From CAYTZA01 sp964442365 (GTDB lineage: Bacteria > Patescibacteriota > Minisyncoccia > Phycocordibacterales > DAORIS01): a stretch of 64,000 nt of DNA. The position numbers and the translations under genes are program-made. Shown here one piece after another: positions 17,359-26,346 of the stretch. The stretch's first letter is position 1. Every line of letters begins with the position of its first letter. Below the pieces are notes generated by a model. The model worked only from the letters and a program-made list of their open reading frames with translations, had not been told where the DNA came from and did not search any database. The stretch is from positions 3,780 through 67,779 of the forward strand of contig CAYTZA010000001.1 of assembly GCA_964442365.1 (NCBI GenBank), read 5' to 3'.

Positions 17359-17445
17359 GAGACTACGATTACACAGTGACCATAAAGAATCTTATAGAAG
17401 AAGATAAAAAGATCATAAAAACCACACTTTTCGATTGGGGATAAA

Positions 17446-17451
17446 TATGAT
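17446..17451 (+). promoter_or_regulatory. secA -10 element
   Basis: TATGAT ends 12 bases before the secA ATG at 17464. No ribosome site lies between, so a leaderless or very short-leader mRNA is expected. Confidence 0.5.
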
Positions 17452-17463
17452 ACGATTGCCCGT

Positions 17464-19992
17464 ATGTTTTCACTCGCAGGACTATTTAAAGGTGGTAGTA
17501 ATACATCTATAATAAAGAAATATAAGCCTCGTATTGAGGCTATAAACGCTTTAGAAGAGGTATATACAAAGCTTTCGACAGAAGAGTTAAAGGGGCGTAC
17601 TGTAGCGTTTCGTGAGCGCTTAGAGAAGGGTGAATATCTTGATGATCTATTGCCAGATGCATTTGCTGCTGTTCGTGAGGCTGCAAAACGCACACTCAAT
17701 CAGAGGCATTTTGATGTGCAGCTTGTTGGAGGCATGATACTCCACTCTGGAGCGATAGCTGAAATGAAGACAGGAGAAGGAAAGACACTTGTTGCTACGC
17801 TTCCAACATATCTCAATGCTCTTATGGGGCAGGGTGCACACGTGGTTACTGTAAACGATTATCTTTCTCGCCGTGATGCTGTATGGATGGGTCAAATATA
17901 TGACGCTCTTGGTATGACTGTTGGTGTTATAAACAGTGATCTTTCTTTTAGATATGATCCGAGTCATAAAGAAGAAGACAAAGAACGTGATGAGGTCGCT
18001 TCTTTTAAAGTTATGTACGATTTTCTTCGTCCGTGTAGTCGTACTGAAGCATATGCTGCTGATATTACTTATGGTACCAACAATGAATACGGCTTTGATT
18101 ATCTTCGTGACAACATAGAATATCAAGTATCTTCACTTCGTCAGCGTGGACATTATTTTGCTATTGTCGACGAAGTAGACTCTATACTTATCGATGAAGC
18201 ACGTACTCCTCTTATTATCTCTGCGCCTACGGTTGAATCAGAAAATCTTTATGCGGTATTTTCAAAAATTGCTGATAAACTTTCAGAGGGTGAGCACTAT
18301 ACGATTGATGAGAAACTTAGACAGATACAACTTACTGACAAAGGTATAGAACAAGCTGAAAAAGCTCTTGGTGTTGATAATATTTACACTGAGAAAGGTA
18401 TTAAATACGTACATCATTTGGAAACAGCCGTACGCGCAAAGGCTTTATTTAAAAGAGAAAAAGAATATGTTGTACGCAACGGTGAAGTAATTATTGTTGA
18501 TGAATTTACTGGGCGCATGCAACCAGGGCGTCGTTGGTCTGATGGTTTGCATCAAGCGGTTGAATCAAAAGAAGGTGTCAATGTCCAGAAAGAAACACGT
18601 ACTTACGCTTCTATTACATTTCAAAATTATTTTCGTCTATACAAAAAACTTGCAGGTATGACTGGTACGGCTGTAACTTCAAAAGAAGAGTTTTATAAAG
18701 TATACGGTTTAGATACGATGGTTGTGCCTACACATCGTCCTATTGCCAGACTCGATCTTAACGATCGTATATATCAAAGTGAACATGGTAAATTTTTGGC
18801 TGTAGCGCAACAAGTAAAAGCGTTGCATGAAAAAGGACAACCTGTACTTATTGGTACGGTCTCTATAGAAAAAAATGAAACCTTTTCTTCATATTTGGAT
18901 AAAATTTCTGTACCGTATCAAGTACTCAATGCTAAGAATCATGAAAAAGAAGGAGAGATAATTGCTCAGGCAGGAAAGAAGGGTGGTGTTACGATTGCTA
19001 CAAACATGGCAGGCCGAGGAGTGGATATTAGACTTGGCGGAGCAGGATCTAGTCCTGAAGAATATGATGCTATTAAAAATCTTGGTGGATTGTTTGTAAT
19101 AGGTACAGAAAGACATGAGGCACGACGTATTGATAATCAGCTTCGAGGTCGTTCTGGAAGACAGGGTGATCCTGGTAGTACACAGTTTTTTGTATCACTC
19201 GAAGATCCTATTATGCGCGTGTTTGCTTCAGATTTGGTAAAACGCATGATGGGTAAGCTTGGCATGAAAGAAGATGAACCTATTGAAAATAGATTATTAA
19301 CCAGGGGACTTGAATCAGCACAGACTAAAATAGAAGGATTACATTTTGATTCTCGTAAACATACACTACAGTATGATGATGTACTTAACTATCAAAGAAA
19401 AATTGTATATGAAAGACGTCGATCTGTTTTGCTTGGGCAAGAACCAGAACTGAAAAAAGTACTCGAAGATATATTACTTAGCGAAAATATTGCTGATGAT
19501 GTCAAAAAGAGTATTGAAGAAAAAAAGAAGACTCTTGGTGACGAAGAGTTTTACAAAACATTTAGACGTATCATGTTACAAACAATTGATATGTTTTGGA
19601 TAGATCATCTTGAACAGATGGATTATCTTAGAAGTTCAGTTAATCTTCGTGCCTATGGACAACGTGATCCGCTTGTTGAGTATAAAAAAGATGGACTAAG
19701 ACTCTTTAAAGAAATGCAAGGATCTATCAACGCTCACGCTCTGTCACTTATAGGATCTATTGCAGAAAGTGCTCCTACTGATATCGAACGTGTTATGCAA
19801 AAAGTTCAGGCACAAGCGAGTCTTATTGGTGGATCAGATACTGCTTCATCACCCATAATATTGAAAGGACAGAAAGAAGAAAAGAAAGGAAGAAATGACA
19901 AAGTATCTGTGGAAAAAGATGGAGTCAAAAAAGAGATAAAATATAAACACCTTGACCAGCATATCCAAGAAGGCTGGAAAGAAGTTGTATGA
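17464..19992 (+). CDS. secA: Preprotein translocase ATPase SecA
   Basis: Motor that pushes unfolded proteins through SecYEG. 842 residues with all core motifs: Walker A TGEGKT (103-108), Walker B region IVDEVDSILIDEARTPLI (from about 234), GTVSIEKNE, the second nucleotide-domain motifs TNMAGRGVDIRLGG and QLRGRSGRQGDPG, and the two-helix-finger/helical-wing region FWIDHLEQMDYLR. The usual C-terminal zinc-binding SecB site (CxCxS...CH) is absent; the protein ends in a Lys-rich tail and HIQEGWKEVV. This fits a lineage without SecB. The stop overlaps the next start by 4 bases. Confidence 0.97.
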   Translation: MFSLAGLFKGGSNTSIIKKYKPRIEAINALEEVYTKLSTEELKGRTVAFRERLEKGEYLDDLLPDAFAAVREAAKRTLNQRHFDVQLVGGMILHSGAIAEMKTGEGKTLVATLPTYLNALMGQGAHVVTVNDYLSRRDAVWMGQIYDALGMTVGVINSDLSFRYDPSHKEEDKERDEVASFKVMYDFLRPCSRTEAYAADITYGTNNEYGFDYLRDNIEYQVSSLRQRGHYFAIVDEVDSILIDEARTPLIISAPTVESENLYAVFSKIADKLSEGEHYTIDEKLRQIQLTDKGIEQAEKALGVDNIYTEKGIKYVHHLETAVRAKALFKREKEYVVRNGEVIIVDEFTGRMQPGRRWSDGLHQAVESKEGVNVQKETRTYASITFQNYFRLYKKLAGMTGTAVTSKEEFYKVYGLDTMVVPTHRPIARLDLNDRIYQSEHGKFLAVAQQVKALHEKGQPVLIGTVSIEKNETFSSYLDKISVPYQVLNAKNHEKEGEIIAQAGKKGGVTIATNMAGRGVDIRLGGAGSSPEEYDAIKNLGGLFVIGTERHEARRIDNQLRGRSGRQGDPGSTQFFVSLEDPIMRVFASDLVKRMMGKLGMKEDEPIENRLLTRGLESAQTKIEGLHFDSRKHTLQYDDVLNYQRKIVYERRRSVLLGQEPELKKVLEDILLSENIADDVKKSIEEKKKTLGDEEFYKTFRRIMLQTIDMFWIDHLEQMDYLRSSVNLRAYGQRDPLVEYKKDGLRLFKEMQGSINAHALSLIGSIAESAPTDIERVMQKVQAQASLIGGSDTASSPIILKGQKEEKKGRNDKVSVEKDGVKKEIKYKHLDQHIQEGWKEVV

Positions 19993-21071
19993 TATTAGCC
20001 AATAAACCTATTGTACATTTTCATACGAGTACTGAAAGCTCGTGGAAAGCTATGCTCGATGCTTGTCGTGGCGCCACAAAAAGCATATGTCTTGAACAGT
20101 ATATTTTTAGTCAGGATCATATTGGAACTCAATTTATTGAAGTTCTTGTAGAGAAAGCGCGCTCTGGTGTTAAAGTTAGAGTATTGCTTGATATGGTAGG
20201 AAGTCTCGCTTTCTATCTTTCTGGTCTTGATCACCATCTTCGTGCAAAAGGTGTAGAAGTAGTCTTTTTTAATCCGATATCTCTATGGCGTGTTGGTAAC
20301 ATAACATCACATTTTTTCCGTGATCATCGTAAAGTGTTGGTTGTTGATGATTCGATAGGTTTTATCGGTGGAGTTGGTATAGAAGATGGAATGAGATCGT
20401 GGAGAGATACTATGGTTGAGGTTCGAGGGGATCTTTGTCGTAACATGACTCATATTTTTGATCTTATGTGGAAACGAGTAGTAAGGGGTCGTTATCGTCG
20501 CTTCACGAAACCGCCTGTGTACCATAAGCATCATGAGATTTCTATAAATTCTCCACACTTTGGACAACGTTTTGTTTACTATGATCATATTGCTCATGTA
20601 CGCAATGCGCAACAGCGTATATATATGGCTACGCCGTATTTTGCTCCAGACGGTAGGTTTTTTAGAGTATTGCGTATGGCTGCTCATCGAGGTGTTGATG
20701 TTCGTCTTCTTGTCCCAGAAGTTTCAGATATTTATATGATTAACTATATACAGGGTTGGTATATTACGCATGCTTTACAGGCTGGTATAAGAGTATTTAT
20801 GTATAAAGGAAGTTTTTATCATACTAAAATGGCCATGGTAGATGAAAGTTGGGCAACGGTTGGTTCTTTTAATCTTGATAATCTAAGTTTTATTTTTAAT
20901 CACGAAGCAAATATTAGTTCCACTGATGATGCTTTTGTTTCTCATATCGAGGAACATTTTAAAAAAGATTTCTCTCTTTCTCGAGAAATTCGTTGGAAAG
21001 AATGGTCTAAACGTTCCACCTTTCAAAAAGTTATGGAGTATATTTCTCGTCCTTTTCATAAGTTGTTTTAG
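19989..21071 (+). CDS. Phospholipase D-family phospholipid synthase (cardiolipin synthase-like)
   Basis: 360 residues with two HKD motifs: His113-x-Lys115-x4-Asp120 (HRKVLVVD) and His278-x-Lys280-x4-Asp285 (HTKMAMVD). Each is followed by the expected GG or GSFN block. Spacing and length match bacterial PLD-type cardiolipin synthases of the ClsB type, which lack N-terminal membrane helices. The likely reaction is transfer of a phosphatidyl group between phospholipids. The ATG overlaps the secA stop (ATGA), giving translational coupling. The exact lipid product is not certain, since many members of this lineage lack complete lipid synthesis. Confidence 0.85.
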   Translation: MILANKPIVHFHTSTESSWKAMLDACRGATKSICLEQYIFSQDHIGTQFIEVLVEKARSGVKVRVLLDMVGSLAFYLSGLDHHLRAKGVEVVFFNPISLWRVGNITSHFFRDHRKVLVVDDSIGFIGGVGIEDGMRSWRDTMVEVRGDLCRNMTHIFDLMWKRVVRGRYRRFTKPPVYHKHHEISINSPHFGQRFVYYDHIAHVRNAQQRIYMATPYFAPDGRFFRVLRMAAHRGVDVRLLVPEVSDIYMINYIQGWYITHALQAGIRVFMYKGSFYHTKMAMVDESWATVGSFNLDNLSFIFNHEANISSTDDAFVSHIEEHFKKDFSLSREIRWKEWSKRSTFQKVMEYISRPFHKLF

Positions 21072-21076
21072 CATGG

Positions 21077-21082
21077 TACAAT
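21077..21082 (+). promoter_or_regulatory. eno -10 element
   Basis: TACAAT ends 7 bases before the enolase ATG, within the 18-base gap after the PLD gene. No ribosome site is present. Confidence 0.45.
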
Positions 21083-21089
21083 CGTTTTT

Positions 21090-22373
21090 ATGCATAAAAT
21101 TTCACATATACACGCGCGAGAGATAGTAGATTCAAGAGGTAATCCAACAGTAGAGGTCGATGTTGTTCTAGTAGACGGTTCTCGTGGTAGAGCCGCTGTT
21201 CCGTCAGGTGCTTCTACTGGTAGTCATGAAGCGGTAGAACTTCGTGATGGTGGTAAACGTTATGGTGGAAAGGGGGTTGAGAAAGCTGTATCACATGTGA
21301 ACAATGAGATCGCTCGATCTTGTATTGGTCAAGAATATACACAGAGAAGTCTCGATGAATCTCTTATCGCTCTAGATGGGACAGAAAATAAAGGTAAACT
21401 CGGAGCAAATGCTATTCTTGGGGTTTCTCTTGCTTTTTCACATGCAGCGGCGATGTCTCTCAAAATTCCTTTGTATCAATATTTTCATGATATATCAGGA
21501 ACTAAATCAAAACTTATATTACCTGTCCCGATGATGAATGTACTCAATGGTGGTAAGCATGCTGAGAATTCTACAGATCTTCAGGAGTTTATGATTGTGC
21601 CTGTGGGAGCAAAATCTTTTAAAGAAGCTTTGCGCTATGGAGCAGAAACATTTCACGCACTTAAAAAGATTTTATCAGAAAGGAAACTAAATACGTCAGT
21701 TGGTGACGAGGGTGGATATGCACCTTCACTTCCAAACAATGAAGCTGCTATAGAACTTATCCTTGAGGCTATAGAAAAAGCGGGATATACACCCGGTAAA
21801 GATATTGCATTGGCAATCGATGCTGCAGCAACAGAATTGTATATTGATGGTATGTATAATTTGGCAACCGAAGGAAAAAAACTAACGAGCACTGAAATGG
21901 TTGAGTATTATGCTAATTGGGTAAATAAATATCCTATTGTTTCTATAGAAGATGGTCTTGCTGAAGATGATTGGGCGGGATATGTAGAAATGACAGCCAA
22001 GCTTGGTAATCGTGTACAAATTGTAGGAGATGATCTCTTTGTGACAAATATAAAAAGATTAAAAGACGGTATTGAAAAGAAAGTTGGTAATTCGATTTTG
22101 ATTAAATTAAATCAAATTGGAACAGTGTCTGAAACTATAGATGCTATCGCTATGGCATCCACTGCTGGATATACTTCAGTTGTGTCACATCGATCAGGAG
22201 AGACTGAAGATACAACTATTGCCGACTTTGTTGTTGGTCTTGGTACGGGACAAATTAAAACAGGTTCGCTTTCTCGTAGTGATCGTCTTGCAAAATACAA
22301 TCAATTGCTTCGTATAGAAGAAGAACTCGGTACCGGAGCAGTCTTTCCAGGAGCAAAAGCCTTTAAAAAATAA
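21090..22373 (+). CDS. eno: Enolase
   Basis: Converts 2-phosphoglycerate to phosphoenolpyruvate. 427 residues, the normal bacterial length, with AREIVDSRGNPTVEVDV, PSGASTGSHEAVELRD, LGANAILGVSLA, the metal-binding ...AIDAAATEL, SIEDGLAEDDW and GDDLFVTN, catalytic Lys in LIKLNQIGT, and SHRSGETEDTTIADF. All active-site regions are intact. The next glycolytic gene, gpmI, lies close by on the same strand, separated only by the minus-strand acyl-carrier-like gene. That arrangement suggests the orphan gene was inserted between two once-adjacent glycolysis genes. Confidence 0.97.
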   Translation: MHKISHIHAREIVDSRGNPTVEVDVVLVDGSRGRAAVPSGASTGSHEAVELRDGGKRYGGKGVEKAVSHVNNEIARSCIGQEYTQRSLDESLIALDGTENKGKLGANAILGVSLAFSHAAAMSLKIPLYQYFHDISGTKSKLILPVPMMNVLNGGKHAENSTDLQEFMIVPVGAKSFKEALRYGAETFHALKKILSERKLNTSVGDEGGYAPSLPNNEAAIELILEAIEKAGYTPGKDIALAIDAAATELYIDGMYNLATEGKKLTSTEMVEYYANWVNKYPIVSIEDGLAEDDWAGYVEMTAKLGNRVQIVGDDLFVTNIKRLKDGIEKKVGNSILIKLNQIGTVSETIDAIAMASTAGYTSVVSHRSGETEDTTIADFVVGLGTGQIKTGSLSRSDRLAKYNQLLRIEEELGTGAVFPGAKAFKK

Positions 22374-22395
22374 AAACCACCTCGAGTGAAGTGGT
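22367..22395 (-). terminator. Intrinsic terminator of the acyl-carrier-like gene
   Basis: On the minus strand, a stem of 22388-22395 with 22376-22383 (one mismatch) is followed by a T-run formed by the A-run at 22367-22376. It lies 18 bases after the stop of the minus-strand gene; no T-run follows on the plus strand. Confidence 0.6.
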
Positions 22396-22413
22396 GTGTG
22401 AATATGGTTGTGT

Positions 22414-22818
22414 CTACTTAGTGAGCTTGCTTTTTACAAAACGACACAAGTTCTCAACGGTAAACAAGTCTTGAAGTTCTTCGACCTTGCGATGTGTTTC
22501 GAAAGCATCTAGACCCTTAATGTGCCGAAATTTCTTCCTCATTTTTTTCATACCAAGGTCAGTGACTAGACCGTTTTTAACGCAGTCCGGCTCATCAATT
22601 ATGCTCTCAGCAGTCATTTCGCCTGGGTTGATTTTGATCCTCCACATTCTTTCGGCGCGGAAGGTGATGTCGAGTCGGTCGATAGATTCTGCTCCAAGAT
22701 CAGCATAGATTCTGGATGTGTAAGTGACTTCCTCTTCATCAACACCGAGAGCTTCGGCGAGAAGTTTCTGAACCTTTTGGAAGATTTCTTGATCAGACGG
22801 ACAGTTTTTTACGAGCAT
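22414..22818 (-). CDS. Acyl-carrier-protein-like orphan with an insertion
   Basis: 134 residues from the ATG at 22816-22818, chosen because a near-perfect ribosome site (AAGGAGGA) lies 4 bases before it; the longer upstream frame is not used. Residues 10-60 look like ACP helices I-II, with DLGAESIDRLD containing a candidate phosphopantetheine Ser45. ACPs normally have about 80 residues; here about 45 extra ones, rich in Lys, Arg and Met, separate helix II/III from a final ACP-like helix (FTVENLCRFVKSKL). No fatty-acid synthesis genes are nearby. It may carry an acyl or other thioester group, or be a repurposed ACP fold. Codons are more GC-rich than those of its neighbours. Confidence 0.7.
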   Translation of the reverse strand: MLVKNCPSDQEIFQKVQKLLAEALGVDEEEVTYTSRIYADLGAESIDRLDITFRAERMWRIKINPGEMTAESIIDEPDCVKNGLVTDLGMKKMRKKFRHIKGLDAFETHRKVEELQDLFTVENLCRFVKSKLTK

Positions 22819-22821
22819 GAG

Positions 22822-22829
22822 TCCTCCTT
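22822..22829 (-). promoter_or_regulatory. Canonical ribosome binding site of the acyl-carrier-like gene
   Basis: Reads AAGGAGGA on the minus strand, 4 bases before ATG. It is unusual in this window, where most genes have no such site, and it decides the start of the gene. Confidence 0.8.
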
Positions 22830-22892
22830 GTTGGTGGTGAAAGAGACAAGAAACAACTGTAGGATATGTAACCATACTTTTAAGAAATATGC

Positions 22893-22898
22893 TATGAT
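22893..22898 (+). promoter_or_regulatory. gpmI -10 element
   Basis: TATGAT ends 10 bases before the chosen gpmI ATG at 22909; no ribosome site lies between. Confidence 0.45.
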
Positions 22899-22908
22899 TC
22901 TTTCGTTC

Positions 22909-24432
22909 ATGAAAAAAATGAAGCAACAAACAGTACTTATTGTCCTTGATGGCTGGGGATATCGAGAAGATACTCTTCACAATGCTATTGCTTCAGCCCA
23001 TACACCTGTATTTAAGAAATTATGGTCTCAATATCCGCACACTCTACTTGAAGCTTCTGGTTTGGCTGTTGGTTTGCCAGATGGTCAAATGGGTAATAGT
23101 GAGATTGGGCATACTACTATAGGAGCTGGAAAAGCGATCGATACTGACCTTGTGCGAATTAAAAAAGCTATTGATTCAGGAACTTTCGGAAAGAATCCAG
23201 CTTTTGTAGCACTATTTGAGAATGTTAAAAAATACGATTCTACTTTACATGTTGTAGGTCTTCTTGGTGATGGTGGAGTTCATGCTCATAGTGAGCATCT
23301 ATTTGCTTTTATTCGATCAGCTAAAGATTATGGTATTGAGCGTGTTGCTTTGCATATATTTACTGATGGTCGGGACACACCGCCACAAAGTGCCGGTCAA
23401 TATCTAGAAGAACTTGAACAAGTTTTACAGAATATTGGTATAGGTTTTATCGCTACAATATCCGGGCGATTTTATGCTATGGATCGTGATAATAATTGGG
23501 ATCGGTTAGAAAAAGTTGAGCAAGCTCTTTTTGAGTGCAAGGGGCATGTATGTCATCTTAAAGAAAATACACCATCAGAAAAAATTAATAAATTATATAC
23601 GGAAGGTAAACAAGACGAACATCTTGAACCTCATGTATTTTTAAATAAAGAAGGCAAAGGATCTTATATTGCAGACAATGATTCTGTGTTCTTTTTTAAT
23701 TTTCGAGCAGACAGAGCCAGAATGCTTTCTCGAAAATTTATGGAAAAAAGAGAAAGTAAAAATATATGTTTTACAACAATGACATCGTACGGGACAGAAT
23801 TTCCTTGCCTTATTGCTTTTCCTCAGGTTTCGATAGAAACAACGATTGCAAAAGAAGTATCAGATGCAAATCTTACACAAGCTCATATTGCTGAAACAGA
23901 AAAATTTCCTCATGCCACATATTTTTTAAATGGAGGTGTTGAAAACCCTTATAAAGGGGAAGAACATGTTTTACTTCCATCAAGAAAAGATGTTGACACT
24001 CATGATCTTGCTCCTCGTATGCGTGCTGAAGCAATCGCCGATGAAGCAATTAAGCGTATTCAAAGTGGAGTTGATTTTATTTTTATAAATTTTGCCAATC
24101 CAGACATGGTAGGACATACGGCTAACGTACCCGCAATAATCGAAGCGGTTGAAGAAGTTGATAAACAACTTGGTCGGGTACTAGATGTTTTACATAAAAA
24201 AAGCGGAGTAGCTTTTGTGACTGCGGACCATGGCAATGCTGAGACTAATATAGATCTCATAACGGGAGATAAACATACTGCTCATACTTTAAATCAAGTA
24301 CCGGCCATAGTAACTAAAGGTGGTATATCTTTGAAACAATGGGGCACACTCGCTGATATTGCTCCAACAGTACTTAGCTTGCTTGATATTCGTGTACCAG
24401 ATTCTATGACGGGGAAAAGTTTGATACAATAA
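22909..24432 (+). CDS. gpmI: 2,3-bisphosphoglycerate-independent phosphoglycerate mutase
   Basis: Interconverts 3- and 2-phosphoglycerate using two metal ions. 507 residues from the ATG at 22909 (MKKMKQQTVLIVLDGWG); the frame is open further upstream, but that part runs across the divergent gene's ribosome site and has no homology. It contains DGWGYRED (metal Asp), catalytic Ser64 in MGNSEIGH, FTDGRDTPP, GRFYAMDRDNNWDR, FFNFRADRAR, NFANPDMVGHT and TADHGNAE. It is followed after 5 bases by the permease gene. Together with eno, it shows a working lower glycolysis. Confidence 0.95.
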   Translation: MKKMKQQTVLIVLDGWGYREDTLHNAIASAHTPVFKKLWSQYPHTLLEASGLAVGLPDGQMGNSEIGHTTIGAGKAIDTDLVRIKKAIDSGTFGKNPAFVALFENVKKYDSTLHVVGLLGDGGVHAHSEHLFAFIRSAKDYGIERVALHIFTDGRDTPPQSAGQYLEELEQVLQNIGIGFIATISGRFYAMDRDNNWDRLEKVEQALFECKGHVCHLKENTPSEKINKLYTEGKQDEHLEPHVFLNKEGKGSYIADNDSVFFFNFRADRARMLSRKFMEKRESKNICFTTMTSYGTEFPCLIAFPQVSIETTIAKEVSDANLTQAHIAETEKFPHATYFLNGGVENPYKGEEHVLLPSRKDVDTHDLAPRMRAEAIADEAIKRIQSGVDFIFINFANPDMVGHTANVPAIIEAVEEVDKQLGRVLDVLHKKSGVAFVTADHGNAETNIDLITGDKHTAHTLNQVPAIVTKGGISLKQWGTLADIAPTVLSLLDIRVPDSMTGKSLIQ

Positions 24433-24437
24433 ACAAT

Positions 24438-25469
24438 ATGATATCAGAACGATTTCAACATGTTTATTTCTTTACACTTCTTCTTGGTGTAGGGGTTATT
24501 ATCTATTTTATATTTCAGCCTTTTATCACTGCTCTTTTTCTTGCGGCTATGTGTGCCGTGGCATGTGAAGAGATTCATATATGGTTTAAAAAGCGCATGC
24601 CAACAAGAAAAAACATGGCAGCTTTTTTGGCAGTTATCGGAGTATTGATTGTGGTATTTGTGCCACTTAGTATTTTAGGTGTTTTAGTATTTAATGAAGC
24701 GCGTGATTTTTATACAACCCTTGCTGACGCTTCATCTTCTGCGGGCATTATTGATCAAACTCTGTCACGCTTCGAAGAACAGATTCAAGTATACGTCCCT
24801 CAGTTTAATATTGATCTTCGTTTGTATATAGAATCTGGACTACAGTGGATTTTGAATCATGCCACTCAGTTTTTTGCTAGTTTCCTAACAGTTTTACTCA
24901 ACTTGTTTATTATGGTGATTACTCTTTTTTATCTATTTCGTGATGGAAAAGAGTTCAGAAATTATTTGATAAAGCTCAGCCCCTTTGATGAAAAGGATGA
25001 TGAAGATATTATCAAGCGTATAGAACTTACGATAAGTTCTGTTATTAAAGGAACTTTAATTATCGGTATCATACAAGGTGTGTGTACTGCTGCTGGATTT
25101 ATGCTATTTGGTATCAGTCAACCGATCTTGTGGGGTACTGTTGCTGCTGTAGCTTCGCTTATTCCTGGAGTTGGTACAGCTCTTGTAAGTGTGCCAGCAA
25201 TACTTATACTGTTTGCAAGTGGTAACATATTTGGTGCTATTGGTTATGCAGTATGGGCAGGATTTTTGATTGGATCTGTAGATAACGTACTTGGTCCAAT
25301 ACTTATGGAACGTCGTATTCAATTACATCCTCTTTTGATTCTTATTTCAGTTCTTGGTGGATTAGTATTTTTTGGACCAATTGGTTTTCTTGCTGGGCCT
25401 GTAGTGCTTGCTCTTGCTACCGAACTTATTAAACTCTATCCAAAATTTGTAAACAATCCTCATGCCTAA
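24438..25469 (+). CDS. AI-2E family (PerM/UPF0118) membrane permease
   Basis: 343 residues with about seven to eight membrane helices, a soluble middle region (about 75-145), and the conserved C-terminal block from GIIQGVCTAAGFMLFGISQPILWG to PGVGTALVSVPA and GPILMERRIQLHPLLILISVLGG. This is the AI-2E transporter superfamily, whose members export small molecules or act as Na+/H+ antiporters; the substrate here is unknown. It starts 5 bases after gpmI, and its stop overlaps the MYG1-like start by 8 bases. Confidence 0.88.
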   Translation: MISERFQHVYFFTLLLGVGVIIYFIFQPFITALFLAAMCAVACEEIHIWFKKRMPTRKNMAAFLAVIGVLIVVFVPLSILGVLVFNEARDFYTTLADASSSAGIIDQTLSRFEEQIQVYVPQFNIDLRLYIESGLQWILNHATQFFASFLTVLLNLFIMVITLFYLFRDGKEFRNYLIKLSPFDEKDDEDIIKRIELTISSVIKGTLIIGIIQGVCTAAGFMLFGISQPILWGTVAAVASLIPGVGTALVSVPAILILFASGNIFGAIGYAVWAGFLIGSVDNVLGPILMERRIQLHPLLILISVLGGLVFFGPIGFLAGPVVLALATELIKLYPKFVNNPHA

Positions 25470-26343
25470 GACTTTAGTTACACATAATTCTCGTTTTCAC
25501 GCGGATGATGTTTTTGCAGCGGCGACACTGACTATTCTTTTTCCGGATGCTCGGATCTTACGCTCGCGCGAGCGATCGGTCTTAGATTCAGGAGATATTG
25601 TTTTTGACGTTGGAGATGTATATGATCCTACAACACTACGTTTTGACCATCATCAGGAAGGTGGGGCAGGAAAAAGAGATAACAATATACCTTATGCAGC
25701 TTTTGGTTTGGTGTGGAAAGAGTTTGGAGAAAAGATTTGTGGGTCTAAAGATATTGCCGAAGCGATAGACAAGAAAGTTGTGCAGGCGATCGATGCTATG
25801 GACAACGGTTTAGATCTTTATGATCCACGAATTCCTGGATTGTTTCCCTATACATTTCAAACAATTACGTTTTCTTGTGGTCCAACATGGAAAGAGGATC
25901 CGGCAGAAACTGATCAAAACTTTTTAAAACTTGTAGAATTTGCTCGTATGATACTACAGAGAGAGATTGTACAAGCTCGAGATGGGTTGGAGGCTGTTAC
26001 TTATGTGGAGAAGGCTTATGAAGATGCAAGTGATAAACGTATTATTGTTCTCGATGATAATTATCCATGGCAAACATACTTATTGACTAAAATTGAACCT
26101 TTGTATGTTTTACGAAAAGATATTCAATCTACAAACTGGAAAGTGGAAGCAGTTCCCGCAAAGACTATGAGTTATGAGCTTCGTAAGGAGATGCCTAAAT
26201 CATGGGCTGGTAAAAGAGACGGTGAATTTGTAAAGGTTTCTGGTGTTCCGGATGCCGTTTTCTGTCATAATAATCTTTTCTTGGCTGTGGCTAAAAGTAA
26301 GGAGGGGGCTTTGCGCTTGGCACAAATTGCTGTAGAGTCATAG
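25462..26343 (+). CDS. MYG1-family (UPF0160) predicted DHH-type phosphoesterase/exonuclease
   Basis: 293 residues. VTHNSRFHADDVFAAATL, RSRE, VFDVGDVYD and FDHHQEGG are the four motifs of the MYG1 family, related to DHH phosphoesterases; the Asp and His residues would bind two metals. Human MYG1 is a 3'-5' RNA exonuclease; bacterial members are less studied. Length is normal. It overlaps the permease stop and precedes obgE by 3 bases, so it lies within a gpmI-obgE-gatB operon. Confidence 0.88.
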   Translation: MPKTLVTHNSRFHADDVFAAATLTILFPDARILRSRERSVLDSGDIVFDVGDVYDPTTLRFDHHQEGGAGKRDNNIPYAAFGLVWKEFGEKICGSKDIAEAIDKKVVQAIDAMDNGLDLYDPRIPGLFPYTFQTITFSCGPTWKEDPAETDQNFLKLVEFARMILQREIVQARDGLEAVTYVEKAYEDASDKRIIVLDDNYPWQTYLLTKIEPLYVLRKDIQSTNWKVEAVPAKTMSYELRKEMPKSWAGKRDGEFVKVSGVPDAVFCHNNLFLAVAKSKEGALRLAQIAVES

Positions 26344-26346
26344 ATT

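Noticed and set aside
22777..22908. Longer N terminus for gpmI from 22777.
   Set aside because: The added 44 residues have no family similarity and run over the divergent gene's ribosome site; a -10 box precedes the ATG at 22909.
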